Below are positions 35,117 through 47,002 of a DNA stretch of 54,332 bases, piece by piece. Numbering within the stretch: the stretch's first letter is position 1; the number at the start of each line of letters is the position of its first letter. The notes under the pieces are model-generated. The model saw only the letters and a list, made by a program, of their open reading frames with translations, was not told where the DNA came from and did no database searches. This DNA comes from Branchiostoma floridae (taxonomy: Eukaryota > Chordata > Leptocardii > Amphioxiformes > Branchiostomatidae): the NCBI RefSeq assembly GCF_000003815.2, contig NC_049995.1, positions 17,971,693-18,026,024 of the forward strand. Reading direction: 5' to 3'. The position numbers and the translations under genes were made by a program.

Positions 35117-36199
35117 AGAGAAAGAAGGCATAGAAGAAAAAGGTCGCGATTTTCCCCATCAGCCTCTGTGGGAGTGTACATTGGCGCATACATTGCGATT
35201 TCCATAGAATGCCCTGATTAATGAGCTGCTCGGCCCAGGCTGGTTGCTGACATGAAACACGTTCTGCCCCCGGAAGAGTTACGACTACAGCTCCGCCTGG
35301 CGTGGCGCCACCGGCCCGGCCCCTCCCTTCCCGGCTGTCGGGGTCTGGGTCCACATCTGGGCAAGACGGACAGGTGTTCTTCACTATCTGTACGGTGCTG
35401 GGAATGTAGCCCGGCCGCCAAGTTCATTAACGCAGTCCGGGGAAAATTTACGGGGTTTGGCTATAGAGTACATCGCTAAAACTAAAAAAGAGCCAGCTGA
35501 GGACCAGGTTAACAGTCGACCATCTCCACAAGGTGTGCAGAGGGGTGTGCATGTGTGGCAGTAGTCACGTCATTAATCACCTGAGTGCCGTCTGCACCGA
35601 TCAGCAATAACAGCGCCACGGGCAGGAATGCGGCCATCCCAGTAGATTCCCGGCCACGTTCCCGACGCCTCTGGTTAAGGTCTCATTCCGGACTTTTGCT
35701 CTCTCATTTAAAACAACGTATTATTATGCAACTTTAATGGGCGAAAATCCAAACAGTTCTGCTGGAGATGTTTTAATTTCTATTACAAGAGCACTAATCC
35801 AGTAATCAATCAAAAAAATACCCTCAAAAAACTGACCGATGGATCGATTTTCATAATATCTATAACTGCACAGAAATACTATCCAGAAAGTGGGGCTTTC
35901 CTTCAGTGACCCGCTGACCACATTACTCAGAACAAACAAACGTACACGTCCGAGAATCGCCCGAATGCCGAAACTTTTCCACCCGATCCTGTCAGAAATA
36001 CACAACCTTTCATCTCAAATCCTTCGATATGACATGGGGGCGATAAAAGGCAATTTATCACCTACATAAACACACGATTTTGGGCCCCATTTATATTTTG
36101 GAAGGGTTTACGTTTGAGTGCCCACCGGCGGAGTAATACCGGAACGAGACATTATGCAAGGCGATAGTTCCGCGTTTCCAATTATAACTTTAATAAATC

Positions 36200-36244
36200 A
36201 TTCATTCATTCATTCATTCATTCATTCATTCATTCATTCGTTCA
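36200..36244 (+). repeat. (ATTC)n microsatellite
   Basis: About ten ATTC units; this is also the tail type of the local LINE family. Confidence 0.95.
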
Positions 36245-36582
36245 TTTCCTTTCCTTCTTTCAAATCCGCAAATAAGCAGTTGCTAAACAAACTAAGATTG
36301 CAGTAAAGGTGGGAACGGAAGAATGAGCGGACACTGTCGTACGATGATACGCAGTGGGAGTTCGCTCGTTCCTTCCCTTCTTGGTTTGTAATTGTGAACA
36401 CGGTAACTGAATAAAAAGACTTGATGAGTTTTTGTATTATGAATAGGTGTCGAACTTTTAACTTCAAGTTTCAGATCTGTGAGGGTCTGCAGGATTACTA
36501 CATATTACGCTAAGTCAACTGGGACTCAGTTACACAAAACGATACATGTATAAGGACAAGTACAGCTTTCCCGATGAATTAC

Positions 36583-36701
36583 TAGCCTCCATAGATGACT
36601 GTCTTGTCCTTTCCCCTTTTTTTGGCTCATAATGCAGAAAGAAAATATATATGAGCCCCCAAAAAGACGGGAAAAGGCCCAGGGAGCATGCTATGGAGGC
36701 C
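36583..36701. mobile_element. MITE family D, copy 2
   Basis: Ends TAGCCTCCATAGATGACTGT and agcatgctatggaggcc around a long inner palindrome (ccctttttttggctcat/atgagcccccaaaaag). Confidence 0.7.
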
Positions 36702-37537
36702 TTATTTCCGTCGCCCTGCATACGCCTTCGCGAAAGGGGGAGGGGCGTGCAGACATGGTGGATCAGACAATAGCCAGTCCCTCAGTAGGAGGAGTGTCCA
36801 TCGTTAATCACCGCTACAAGTGCAGAGTACTACACACTAACAACCTAACGGGCGGGGAATGCGCTGATGACATCTCCCGATTACATTCCGATACTGATAG
36901 AACATCGTGTCGGGGCGCTGGGGCAATTATACTGCGATTTCAGGGCTTGATATTGGGAAAACCTTGTCTTTTTTTTGGGGGGGGGGGGGGGGGGGGGATG
37001 GGCCGGCGCATTTATATTTTTTTCGTTTTTCGAAAACCATCATCAGCATCGGCACCATGGTAACACACTTTCCATTGTGTTTGCTGCAGATCTATGATTC
37101 TACAAAAGTTTGCGGCAAGCAAAATTATTTCCATGTTCCGGTATCGCCATAATTTGCCCTACCAGACCTGGCCTGGCCTTTAGGGGTGTTTTTTTTCCAG
37201 GCCGAGTCTGCGAAGCATACGGGCCTGCTTCTGTCAGCTTGTCTTCTTCTAGCTGCCCTTACAAGTTTTCGCTGTCTGTAAAGTAAACCAACTCCGTAAA
37301 AAATCCCCGACGTGCGCTAATGTACTGGGCGGGCGGGCTACACTCCCAGCACCGCAGAGAACACGACGAGCGCCCGATGGTATGGTTACCTAGTAATGGT
37401 TACCAGGCTATACCAGGACCGAACCCGGCCGTTCCTCGTCAGTCAGCGTCCCAAGGCCGGCCGCGCTCCGCCATTCCGGGGATGGTTGGGAGGGGAGGTT
37501 CTCACCAATGGTATCTCGGAGTTTTCTACCAAACGTA

Positions 37538-37704
37538 CCCTGGGAGCCAGACAGGACCGGGTAGCTAGCGAGGTTTGTTAGCAAGTTTTGTTCGGGGAGC
37601 CAAGGCAGTCAGCCCGACAATCTCACATTAGCACTTCGGGGGAGTTAAGCCCGAAGGAGTTATCGCGTAGGTCCTAGCTGCCCGATCCCGGATGGCCACC
37701 AGGG
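37538..37704. mobile_element. MITE family B, copy 2
   Basis: CCCTGGGAGCCAGACAGGA at the left, ggatggccaccaggg at the right, flanking TA. Carries the same internal gcccgaaggag block as the copy at 6013-6256. Confidence 0.75.
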
Positions 37705-38128
37705 TATACCAAATGTAGCTAGCACAGTTGATTTTTTTCCCCCCAAGTTGATGACACATTGAAATCCGGTCTAGGTTATAGCTCTTGTCACTCCGAACAA
37801 AACGTATAGATTTCAAATCGGACAAGGCAAAGTCAAGAAATGAAATTTTACAGAAAGAAATTTTGGTATTTTTGGCGAAAACCGTAATCATTATTTCAAT
37901 GTGTCACCTTTATGGCACCAGATGGATCTATTAATCAATGCAAAAGACGTAAGTTTTCTGACGAGTAAAATCGTAATGTCAGGAAAAGATTCAGGGGACT
38001 GTCCCTCCCCCAGTACTACTGAGGGTCAAGTTCGTCAGTCATCATTTCCGCGTTACGGAAAGGAACATTGACCTCTGACCTGCGCGGGAAACGTTCGGTC
38101 CGCCCCACCAGAGGCCTGGGAGCCGTCA

Positions 38129-38240
38129 TGACGTGTTTTTCCCGATCCTGACGGCCTGACGTGTTGATGACGCGATGACGTCTTGATGACGCGATAACGC
38201 ACTACAAGTCAAAGTCGCGCTCACGAGCACATGTCGACGT
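38129..38240. promoter_or_regulatory. TGACG (CRE/ATF half-site) cluster
   Basis: Six TGACG and one CGACGTCA within ~110 bp, including gatgacgcgatgacgtcttg. A possible CREB/ATF cluster or a short degenerate repeat. Confidence 0.35.
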
Positions 38241-38370
38241 CATGAACAAAAGACAAACCTTTCGACGAAATACTGAATTCAAGCTAATTGTGGATCCAAA
38301 GAGTTAAAGAGTTTTAAGAGTTGAAACGTACTTTTCTAATGCAGTTTATCAACACAGATAAACTCCCATA

Positions 38371-38444
38371 CTCTCCAAGCAGAGGTTAGGCTCCGGCTGT
38401 TTTTTTAACGTTCTTTGTTAGTCGCCTAACCTCTGCTTTGAGAG
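38371..38444. mobile_element. MITE family E, short copy
   Basis: CTCTCCAAGCAGAGGTTAGG and cctaacctctgctttgagag form a near-perfect hairpin between TA dinucleotides. Confidence 0.8.
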
Positions 38445-38859
38445 TAAAACTTCCACACTAAGAACATGTCTGCAAGCATATCATCAATTAGGTATGAATT
38501 CTATCATCAGTTTCTTCCAGACTTGATCCCAAGTTAAGAAGATTTGTCTTCATGTTGAGCTGTTCGGTTCTTGAGGGATATGTAATTTTTTATTTTCTTT
38601 TATTTTTGCAATGCCTGAACTCTATTTTGCAGACGTTCGTTGTTGTCTTGTTTTCCTTTCTGGTGATGTAACAAGTACTAGTATTAAAATAGAATAAAGA
38701 TGTGCATTTTATATGTTCTTCTTTCAATTAGAGCGTAACAACGAAAAAAAAAAGAAGAAGAAAGAACAAAGTGGTATTGTATATCTACACGCGGGCACAA
38801 GTTCCCGTTACAATCGTAAAGAACCATAAAGGACTTCATAAAGAAACTGCCAATGAATG

Positions 38860-38990
38860 AATGAATGAAGTTTATTGCGCAACATTTGTACATGGTACAA
38901 TGTAAGGCAACGGTAATAGTACAATATATACGATGATACAACTTATCACTATAACTACATGTAGTACAGGAATGTGAACATGAAAGGCGT
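38860..38990 (-). mobile_element. LINE 3' tail, type 2, inverted
   Basis: (gaat)n then gaagtttattgcgcaacatt and tgtacatggtac, the reverse complement of the 3' end at 3527-3575. Confidence 0.65.
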
Positions 38991-39589
38991 GTTAACATAG
39001 TGTAAAATACAACTTAAATGATTAGGTCTGCTATTGTACAACACTTTCTCTCTTTTTCAGAGCAGTACAAATGTATTGGCCTAGATTTGTAGACATGTAG
39101 TCTGGACATGACATAAGTAGTTTGAAAATGCCTGTGTTTGTCTTTGGCAATGGTGTACTAGATTTACATGTGATCATATCCATTAATTTTTGTCTCTCTA
39201 CGGTATATGCATGAAGCGAGTTTCCCTGTGACAACTACAATCTCCCCCGATTCCTGCCGCCGTTTATATAAGATCTCTATCTTTCACGGCTGACCTACGC
39301 TGACCCCTAATCAAAGTTCCACCAAACAACAACTTCTCACAGCAGCAAAGAAACTCCAACAGTAGACTCCTATTGCTCAACATGTTTGTGCAAAGAACAT
39401 GGCCAAGCTGACTGTAAGAAACAAGACGTCTCACAGCTGTGGGTTGTTTCTTACTGCTACATCTGCGGAACACGACGCCTTATCTCCAGCCTGGCTACAG
39501 TTTTCTCTAAGATGTTTATCAGCGGTTCTTGACCTTTCTTGACCCCACCGCAGGTGCCCCCCCCCCCCCCCCTGCTCTGATTGGTGACT

Positions 39590-39846
39590 CCCGCAGGTTT
39601 GACAAATTACCTCCGACTGCGCGTGAGAAGTTGGGTGGCGATCCGAACCGTGGAGTCGCGAGCCCGTCCCGTGCCTGCCCCTTACCGTACCTCCGCCCTT
39701 CTCCCCTCGGCGTGCCTCCCCTGCACTCCCACCCGTGCTCCCGTACCCGTCCGGTCCCTACTCGGCAGGATACGCCCCGAGCAGACAGCCAGGCCTGCCT
39801 CGGTGCTGCCACCACTCTTCCCCGACGGACGCTCCAACAAGTCCCG
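39590..39846 (+). other. GC-rich block ending in a strong splice donor; possible 5' exon for Osr B
   Basis: Pyrimidine/GC-rich, ending tcccg|GTGAGTACA (donor at 39847). It is the best donor-like site I noticed upstream of Osr B, but there is no conserved peptide. Osr B needs at least a non-coding first exon ending somewhere upstream of 48831. Confidence 0.2.
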
Positions 39847-41185
39847 GTGAGTACAGCCGAACTTCTAAGTTCTAGTGGGGCAAAGATAACGGGACATGTG
39901 TGGAACCAACTGTTTGAGAGTTGGTTAGGGACCCGTCCTGGGAACTTTTCGCCCGCAAGAAAACATTTCAACACTTGTACGGTCTTGTACAAAAGCGCAT
40001 CTACCATCTACTGTCTAAAGGTTCTGCCGTAGACTTGTTTTAACGTGTCTGGTGTGTGTAAAATGTGTTTACAGCAAACTATAATGTTATGATAACAACA
40101 TCAGTACGCGACTCGGTTCCCGTCTGCACGTTCCTAACTTCCCGGACATGTGGGGTAGAGTTGAAGTTCACAGTTTTACTTCCCTGTGAGTTATTCCTGC
40201 TGACTCAGCGCAGTTCTGCGGAACAACACGCACAAAACATGTTCCTGATAGCCTGGAGCCCAGACACTTCCCGGGGCCTACACAGGTCCTTTCCTTGGCT
40301 CTAGGGCCCCAGACGTTACACAAGACCCTAACCCCCAATTACATAGCCTGGATGCCAGCCTCCCGATCTGTCTTATATCTATATTATCTGTAGTTCTCAG
40401 CGTAGAACTCAAGAGGGTCAAGTTTTGTTAGGGACATGTTAGGCAGTGCTAGCCTGGATGCCAGACTGTTTCCAGGGCTTTATAAATCCCAAGTACTGGG
40501 CTCTAGGGCCAACATACTGGCCTGGGTACCATCCGATTTCTACCGGGGCTCCTAACTCGCTAAAATATTATTGAGATCTGACTGGGGTCTGGTATCCAGG
40601 CTAGGTCTGTACATGTAGGCCCTGGAAGCAGTCTGGTTTTGGGGCTAGCCCGTTTCGCCACTTCCATCCGTCCTTGCCGGTGAAGTGAAGAATTTCTGCT
40701 CCGACGTGTTTACCATACCTCCCGCCCCCGTGTTACGTCCCGCCGTACAAATCTTACACCACTTAGAGCTGACACTCCGCGCTGGGAACGTGTTTGTACG
40801 GCTACAAGCTGGTACTGCATATACATGTGTAGGGTAGCTCATGTACTACTCGTATCATGCAGTAAAGGCCTATGCCACGATTCCAAACCGGAGCCCGGCC
40901 AGGCAGCTTTCGTGAACGATAAGTATGACTGACTGACTGACTGGGTATGATAGGCACCAAACTACACAAGACGTAAAGGGAATAGTCGTACGCGTGGGCA
41001 TTTTGTTTTATTTGCGTAATATTTTCTCTTTTCCGTTTATAGTGTACTCCTCTCAGCTCTAGCCTGGGCCACCTTAAACTAGCGCTAGGGCCAAAATGCG
41101 CGTAGGAAACTTTACTGTATCGCCCTTAGTTTTGTAACAGTGGGGGGGTTTAAGTAGTGCTAACTGGCCATGCCAAATGCCTGTC

Positions 41186-41260
41186 AGGCTTTTGGCTCGA
41201 TCAGTTAGACCGCTGGTGTTGTGATCCTAAGGACCCGGGTTCGATTCCCGGGTCGGTCGG
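41186..41260 (+). ncRNA. tRNA-like Pol III promoter in TRIM LTR1
   Basis: ttggctcgatcagttagacc is box A/D-arm-like and cccgggttcgattcccggg forms a perfect T-arm with box B GGTTCGATTCC. The anticodon arm (ctggtgttgtgatccta) is imperfect and Thr-TGT-like, so it is probably a promoter and not a decoding tRNA. An identical copy lies at 41477-41551. Confidence 0.7.
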
Positions 41261-41476
41261 GATGATTGTATATATTGTTTATTTCTGTTCTACTCGCCCC
41301 TCTGACTTCTTACATTGGCGCCCAACGTGGCCCTGGTGGATAACAGGCCGGTGATGTGCCTGCCCACAGGGTGCTCGAACTTGGAGATTCGAGGACGAAT
41401 CTTGAGAAGAAGAGGGGGAGTAGTGTAACAGTGGGGGGGTTTAAGTAGTGCTAACTGGCCATGCCAAATGCCTGTC

Positions 41477-41551
41477 AGGCTTTTGGCTCGATCAGTTAGA
41501 CCGCTGGTGTTGTGATCCTAAGGACCCGGGTTCGATTCCCGGGTCGGTCGG
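41477..41551 (+). ncRNA. tRNA-like Pol III promoter in TRIM LTR2
   Basis: Sequence identical to 41186-41260. In this position it could drive Pol III transcription out of the element into flanking DNA. Confidence 0.7.
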
Positions 41552-41959
41552 GATGATTGTATATATTGTTTATTTCTGTTCTACTCGCCCCTCTGACTTC
41601 TTACAGTTTAGCCTGGACGTCAGACAGTTTCCAGGGTTTATAAAGAACAACTCCTCAGCTATAAACCCGGTTACAACATTTCCTTAGTGGCTCAAAAAGC
41701 CGAAGAGCTGGCATACGCGTGCAAATGACCTGAAAATAGTCTGGGGTTGAGGCTAGGCGATCCCCGGTCCGGTTTTTGGTTTCGTAGCCTGATCTGAGCT
41801 TCCATCTGTTTCTCGTCAGGTCGCGACAGTTTCAGTACTGTTGCTGGTGCGAGTAGGGGGATGATATGTTTGTGTAGATGGTGTATGACAGGGGGTGTAA
41901 GCCGTGCAGCTACCGTACATACCCGGCCCGGCCCGACCTAACCCGGAGGAGCTTTTCCC

Positions 41960-42440
41960 TGCCTCCCGGAGTTACCCATATGGTTCTTATCTGGTCGCTT
42001 CGGAGGTATTGTATTATGTACATATGTGCAGGGCGATGCTGCATTTCTAGCCAATGTAATACAGAGTGCTGTACATGTAATTGTATGCTGTCAGTGGTAT
42101 ACTTTCCCTGTTGCCGTTCTACAGCATGAAAACTTCAAACTCACTCGGGTATACGTAGTCGCTACCTACTGGAGTTACCCATATGGTCCTTGTCTTGTCG
42201 CTTCGGAGGTCTTGTATTATACATATGTGCAGGGCGATGCTGCATTTTCTAGCTCATGTACATGTATTGATGTAGAACTTTGCTGTATGCTGTCAGCGGT
42301 ATAGTTTCCCTGTTGCCGTTTTACAGCATGAAATCCGGCCGGGTAGTCGCTATCTGCTAGAGTTACTCATGTGGTTCTTATCTATTCGTTTCTTGTGTTA
42401 TACATATGTGCAGGTGATGCTGCATTTCTAGACCATGTAA
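41960..42440 (+). repeat. ~195-bp tandem repeat, about three units
   Basis: Units restart near 41970, 42172 and 42358 with gagttacccatatggttctt ... acatatgtgcagggcgatgc ... ttgccgttctacagcatg. A fourth start (gagttctccatatggttc) is at 42718, beyond a MITE insertion. Confidence 0.8.
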
Positions 42441-42507
42441 TGATACAGTTGCTGTATATAAGCTGTCACAGTTTCCAAAACTCGCCAGGGTAAATTCGCT
42501 ACGTATA

Positions 42508-42697
42508 CTCTCCAAGCAGAGGTTTGGCTCCGGCTGTTATTTGGTGTGTTTTTTATGAGCTTTTATCGGGCTTTCTATTTTGTACCTTAATCACGAAGGG
42601 CCATCAAGAAAACGGTACAAAATAGAAAGCACGCTAGAAAACTCCCCAAAACTCGTCAAAAACAGTATACATAAGAGCCGAACGTCTGCTTGGAGAG
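42508..42697. mobile_element. MITE family E, long copy
   Basis: CTCTCCAAGCAGAGGTTTGG at the left, cgaacgtctgcttggagag at the right, TA at both sides. The inner arms gctttctattttgtacc/ggtacaaaatagaaagc form a perfect hairpin. Confidence 0.85.
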
Positions 42698-42882
42698 TAG
42701 GTAGTCGCTACCTACTGGAGTTCTCCATATGGTTCTTATCCGAGGACGGTATCCAGGTATTTCTTATCAGATATCTACACTCGTGCGGGGCTTCTGGTAC
42801 ATGCCATGCAGTTGTTTTTGCACTTTTGTTGGTTTATTAATCCCCCTGCCCAAGTATCACAATGTAACCCTGGTCTACGAGA

Positions 42883-43068
42883 TGCGACAGAAACGTCTAA
42901 AAACACGTCAAACCCCAGTCCGACTGAACCTCTGCTTGGAGAATAGGTCCGTCATTTTCTCATGTGTTTCTTGTCTGCGACAGAAACGTCTAAAAACACG
43001 TCAAACCCCAGTCCGACTGAACCTCTGCTTGGAGAATAGGTCCGTCATTTTCTCATGTGTTTCTTGTC
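42883..43068 (+). repeat. Perfect 93-bp tandem duplication
   Basis: 42883-42975 and 42976-43068 look identical. Each contains a family E MITE end (aacctctgcttggagaat). Confidence 0.9.
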
Positions 43069-43620
43069 TGCTCAGGAAAGTTTTATTGCAGATCTGTACA
43101 TGACAGCGGTGCATATGTCATGAATGTATTCTGTATCGCCTGTTCTTAACTTTCCTCATAATGTACTATAATGTTACATGTACTGCCTCAGTTCCCGTTG
43201 TCGATTACAAGCGTTTTCTCCTTCTTCATCGGTTTCTTGTCTGCTTAGGAAAATTTAATTTAGAATCTCACATTCCAGTTGTGCTTATATATAGAATCTG
43301 TACGGGCCTGTGTTCTGTATCTGTTCTTGTATAGCTTCTTCGTACTGCACTGTACTGTAATGTAATGTGACATGTACTGATGTACTACCCCAGTTCCCTG
43401 CCATTGTCGATTACAAGTTCCCCTACTTCTCCATCTGTTTAGAGGAAAGTTTTGATGCAGATTTGTATATGTCAGCGGTGCATATTTCATGTATGTATTC
43501 TGTTCTGTAGTTCGTACTGTACATGAACTGCCTCAGTCCCCTCAGTCCCGTTGTTGATTACAAGTCTCCCCTACTTCTCCATCTGTTTCTTGTCTGTTCC
43601 GGGTCAGTAGGGGTCAAGAG
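43050..43620 (+). repeat. ~200-bp diverged tandem repeat, about three units
   Basis: Recurring blocks: gtcagcggtgcatatgtcat, tgtactgcctcagttcccgt, tgtcgattacaag and atctgtttcttgtctg. Confidence 0.75.
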
Positions 43621-43724
43621 AAGAACAACAGTGGCGGCTACTAGCGGCCCTCCTGCCGTAACGCGAGCTGGCGGAGCCTGGCCGGTTTGTTTAGGTTAGC
43701 GGGAAAGTGGGGCGGGGCGCTGCT

Positions 43725-44390
43725 GGCTTCGCCGCGGGAGGGGAGGGACCTCTCGCCGCGCGTAGCCCGGTAGCAGGCCGGCAGGGTGTGAACATGTTCC
43801 TACGGTGGCCGGGAAGTACACGTGCGGGAGGGGAGGCACCTCTCGCCGCGCGTAGCCCGGTAGCAGGCCGGCAGGGTGTGAACATGCAATATGGCCCTAC
43901 GGTGGCCCGGAGGTACATATACTACAAGGCTTCACTCTAGCCGCGCGTAGCCCGGTAGCAGACCGACAGGGTGCGAACATGTCCCTACGGTGGCCGAGAA
44001 GTACACGTGCTACAAGACTTCACCAGCGGGAGAGGAGAGGATCTCCCAGAGCGTAGCCCGGTAGCAGGCCGGTAGGGTGTGAACATGGCCCTACGGTGGC
44101 CCGGAAGTACACGTGCGGGAGGGGTTAAACTTCACCAGCGGAAGGGGTCAAACTTCATCAGCGGGACATCTCGCCGTGCGTAGCCTGGTAGCAAGAGGGC
44201 CGGACTGACGACCGGGTGTGAAGGTGTTCCGCCATGTTCTCACCAGCGTGGCGGCTACCGAAGAGCTCTGGGGCACCCGGTGGGAGAGTAGACGCTTCTC
44301 GCCGCGCAGGAGGCCTTGCGTAGCCCGGTAGCAGGCGGGCCGGGCTGGCGCCCGGGTGTGAACATGTCAGGCCACGTTCTCACACCAGCA
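43725..44390 (+). repeat. GC-rich ~100-bp minisatellite, six or seven units
   Basis: Units carry cgcgcgtagcccggtagcag, gccggcagggtgtgaacatg and ctacggtggcc.g.aagtac. ORFs on both strands here are repeat artefacts. Confidence 0.85.
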
Positions 44391-44849
44391 TGTTATCTAC
44401 CGTCGGGCTCCAAACAGATATATGATCAGGGTGATGTAAGGCTAGTTTCCAAGTTGATGTTATTATGTGGGTAGCCGAGTGCCACAGAAACAGGGCCTAA
44501 CGAACTGTAGGGCTAGGCTTGTTCGGTGGAGTTTTGTACCTTCCTAGCTACTTTAAGGCGCACGAAGTGCCACAAAGACAAGCCAACCCTACATCTGCTT
44601 GGAAGCAAATTTAAACACAAACAAATTCCCAGCGGATTTCAACCCGGCTCGAACGGCTGTAGGGACTAATATAAGATTCAAATTGGCCGACTTCTCTTTC
44701 TTCGCATCCACTGATCCAGGGGCTGAATTGTGAGTCGCTCTCGCGACCTCAAGACGGCAGTAATTGCGCTGTTGCGGCCATTTGATTTTAAGGTTACGAA
44801 GTACTTAAACGTTTTTGTACCCATTTGTTTACGTCCACTGGCTAAAGAA

Positions 44850-45095
44850 AAAAGCCCGACGAAAACGCCATAAAACACGTCAAAAACCGTCTGAGCCGAA
44901 CCTCTGCTTGGAGAGTACATTCTACATCTTTCAGAGCGTCAGAGTGACTCAGACGAAATATACTGGCCCGTGTGGGACAAACAGTGTGTTATTTTGGGTT
45001 GTCGCTTGATCATGTGCGCTGGACAAAAAGCCCGTCATAAACGTCTTCAAAAACACGTCAAAAACATACGGAGCCGATCCTCTACTTGTAGAGTA
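44850..45095 (+). repeat. Two family E MITE 3' ends
   Basis: 44850-44919 and 45030-45095 each run aaaacacgtcaaaaac ... gagccga.cctct.cttg.agagta, solitary right ends of the family at 42508-42697. Confidence 0.7.
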
Positions 45096-45689
45096 ATCCT
45101 TCAGTGCGTCAGGTGGAATTTATGGCCCATGCGAGACAAACATTGGCGTGTTTACAGCACAGGAGTAAACATCGAGCCGTCAGGTCTCCAGCGTCGGCCG
45201 GCTACCGGCTGTACAGGTGCGGAATGGCGCCGTAATGGGGCACTTAAACCCGCATGATGGGCCAACACACTTCTCAAGACGGCGTTCTGAAACTTAAAGG
45301 GGTTTTTGACAAGACTTGAAGAAATTGTCGCTTCCCATCGTTCCATACAATCTCTGTGGGGAGGTACAAAAATGTATCTACATTCACTCACGAAAAACGG
45401 AACCAAAAATCAGAATCCCTCCGCCCGTTTCCTTCCCATAGAAAACGCCTCGTCAGCCTGCCGGCCGCAAACTGTGACAAAGCTAGCTATCCGACTTTAG
45501 TCCTAGCTAAGTTTTTTTATGTAGCTCAGTCAGTATCTCTAACCCATCTGTGGCCAGCGTGCCAAAAGTGTCTCGTGTTCTGCTCAAGTCAGCAAGATTT
45601 CCGGCCCTTTAGTTTCCTTGTTCCTCGTTTTCTGGTGTTGTCATTCGTTCTGAGTTTAGTTTCCCCTCTCACACATTGTTTTTGACTAC

Positions 45690-45885
45690 CTTCCAAGCAG
45701 ATGTAGTAGTCCGGTTTGTTTTGGGCGTATGAGTATTTTGCGGTATTATGTACATTTCTTTGTACACTGTTCGCTTTTTAAAGACTTAACAGACGTTCTT
45801 CTGGCACATATGCTACGAAAACGGCAGACAAAACGTACGAAACACCGCTACAACAAGCCGGCCGACTTTTACATCTGCTTGGAGT
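45690..45885. mobile_element. MITE family F
   Basis: TTCCAAGCAGATGTAGTAGT...CCGG at the left and CCGGCCGACTTTTACATCTG...CTTGGA at the right. No TSD is clear. Confidence 0.6.
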
Positions 45886-45987
45886 TTCTCAGTTTCTGTT
45901 CTTGTAAGTTTATCCAGACGTGCGGCGAGGGCGGGCAGTCTCCCCGAACCCCAGCTGTTTTATCACGCCGTAAACTGCCCCGTTCTG

Positions 45988-46206
45988 TAGCCTCCATAGC
46001 GGGCTCTCTGTGCTCTTTCTTCGTGTTGATACACTTACTCATGATACACTTTTGCTGGCTGTTTCTTTTTGTACTTGGGCCGGTCGCACTACCGACCAAG
46101 CACAAGCACAAACAAAAGGAAATGGACAGAGGTGTATTATGACCCCCCCCCCCCCCCCAAAAAAAAAAACGAAAACAAAGACCCAGAGAGCCTGCTGTCG
46201 AGGCTA
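45988..46206. mobile_element. MITE family D, copy 3
   Basis: TAGCCTCCATAGCGGGCTCT and agagcctgctgtcgaggcta form the terminal repeats, with inner caaaagtgta/tttgtttgtgcttgtg arms and a poly-C/poly-A run near 46143. Confidence 0.8.
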
Positions 46207-46739
46207 TCTGCTCTTGTCCTCTTCTGTTCTCTCCGTCCGTTGCTGTCGAACGTTAGCAGCGTACCATCATTTTCCTCAACGTAACAATGACTACGTATTT
46301 TTTAGTCTCTACCAGACTCCGGATCGCTGAAAAAATCGTAGAAATGGAACAAATAGAGGAGTAAGCCGGCCAGAGGAATATAACCGGCCAGGGTGCAATA
46401 GTAATTCCCAAGATATATTATTGTATGATAGAGCTGGTGACTAAGTACAAGTTTCATGTATGAAGAGATTATAGGGAGTGGCAATAGATTGAGGCTCGCA
46501 AGTCATTGTTGAGATAATAGGCGCACTAGTGCACATAGCTTATGAAATTGAGTGCACCAGAAAATATTTGGGTGAAACACTTTAAATTGAACTTACTGTA
46601 ATAGACTAGTACTTGTAGTAAAACTTAGATGAATTGCTTGCTGTCTAAATCTTAAACAAGTACCAGGAGAGACATTGCAATTATCGTTCTATCACTTCGA
46701 TGTCAAGAATATGATATCTAATACACTTTTCTATCTTTA

Positions 46740-46839
46740 NNNNNNNNNNNNNNNNNNNNNNNNNNNNNNNNNNNNNNNNNNNNNNNNNNNNNNNNNNNNN
46801 NNNNNNNNNNNNNNNNNNNNNNNNNNNNNNNNNNNNNNN
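46740..46839. other. Assembly gap (100 N)
   Basis: Exactly 100 N. It truncates the left end of a family E MITE whose remainder runs to about 47002. Confidence 0.99.
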
Positions 46840-47002
46840 CGAGATTTGGCTCCGGCTGTTTTTTTTGTTTTCTTGGACGTTTTATCGGGCTTTCTATTTT
46901 GTACTGTTTTCTTAATAGAAAGCCAGAGAATAACACCAAAAAAAAAAGAAAAAAAAAAAAAAACGTCAAGAAAACAGCCGGAACCGAACCTCAGCTCGGA
47001 GA
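46840..47002. mobile_element. MITE family E, truncated by the gap
   Basis: gatttggctccggctgtttt ... gggctttctattttgtac ... cagccggaaccgaacctcag, matching the long copy at 42508-42697. Confidence 0.75.

Larger units (their letters stand above)
41133..41605 (+). mobile_element. Intact TRIM (miniature LTR retrotransposon) with tRNA-like LTRs
   Basis: Two identical 182-bp LTRs (41133-41314, 41424-41605), each TGTAACAG...CTTACA, flanked by the 4-bp target duplication GTTT (41129-41132, 41606-41609). One base after LTR1 lies TGGCGCCCAACGTGG (41316-41330), a tRNA-Lys-type primer-binding site. Purine-rich gaagaagagggggag precedes LTR2. The 109-bp interior has no ORF, so mobility must depend on an autonomous LTR element. 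Each LTR holds a tRNA-like box A/box B region. This matches the animal 'Helenus' TRIM group as I recall it (tRNA-like LTR, 4-bp TSD). Identical LTRs indicate a young insertion. Confidence 0.9.

Noticed and set aside
39519-40032. 160-residue ORFs on both strands
   Set aside because: Both strands open over a GC-rich poly-C region; composition driven, no recognisable domain.
41157-41687. Two identical 5' ORFs (MLTGHAKCLSGFWLDQ...)
   Set aside because: They are translations of the duplicated LTR of the TRIM, not proteins.
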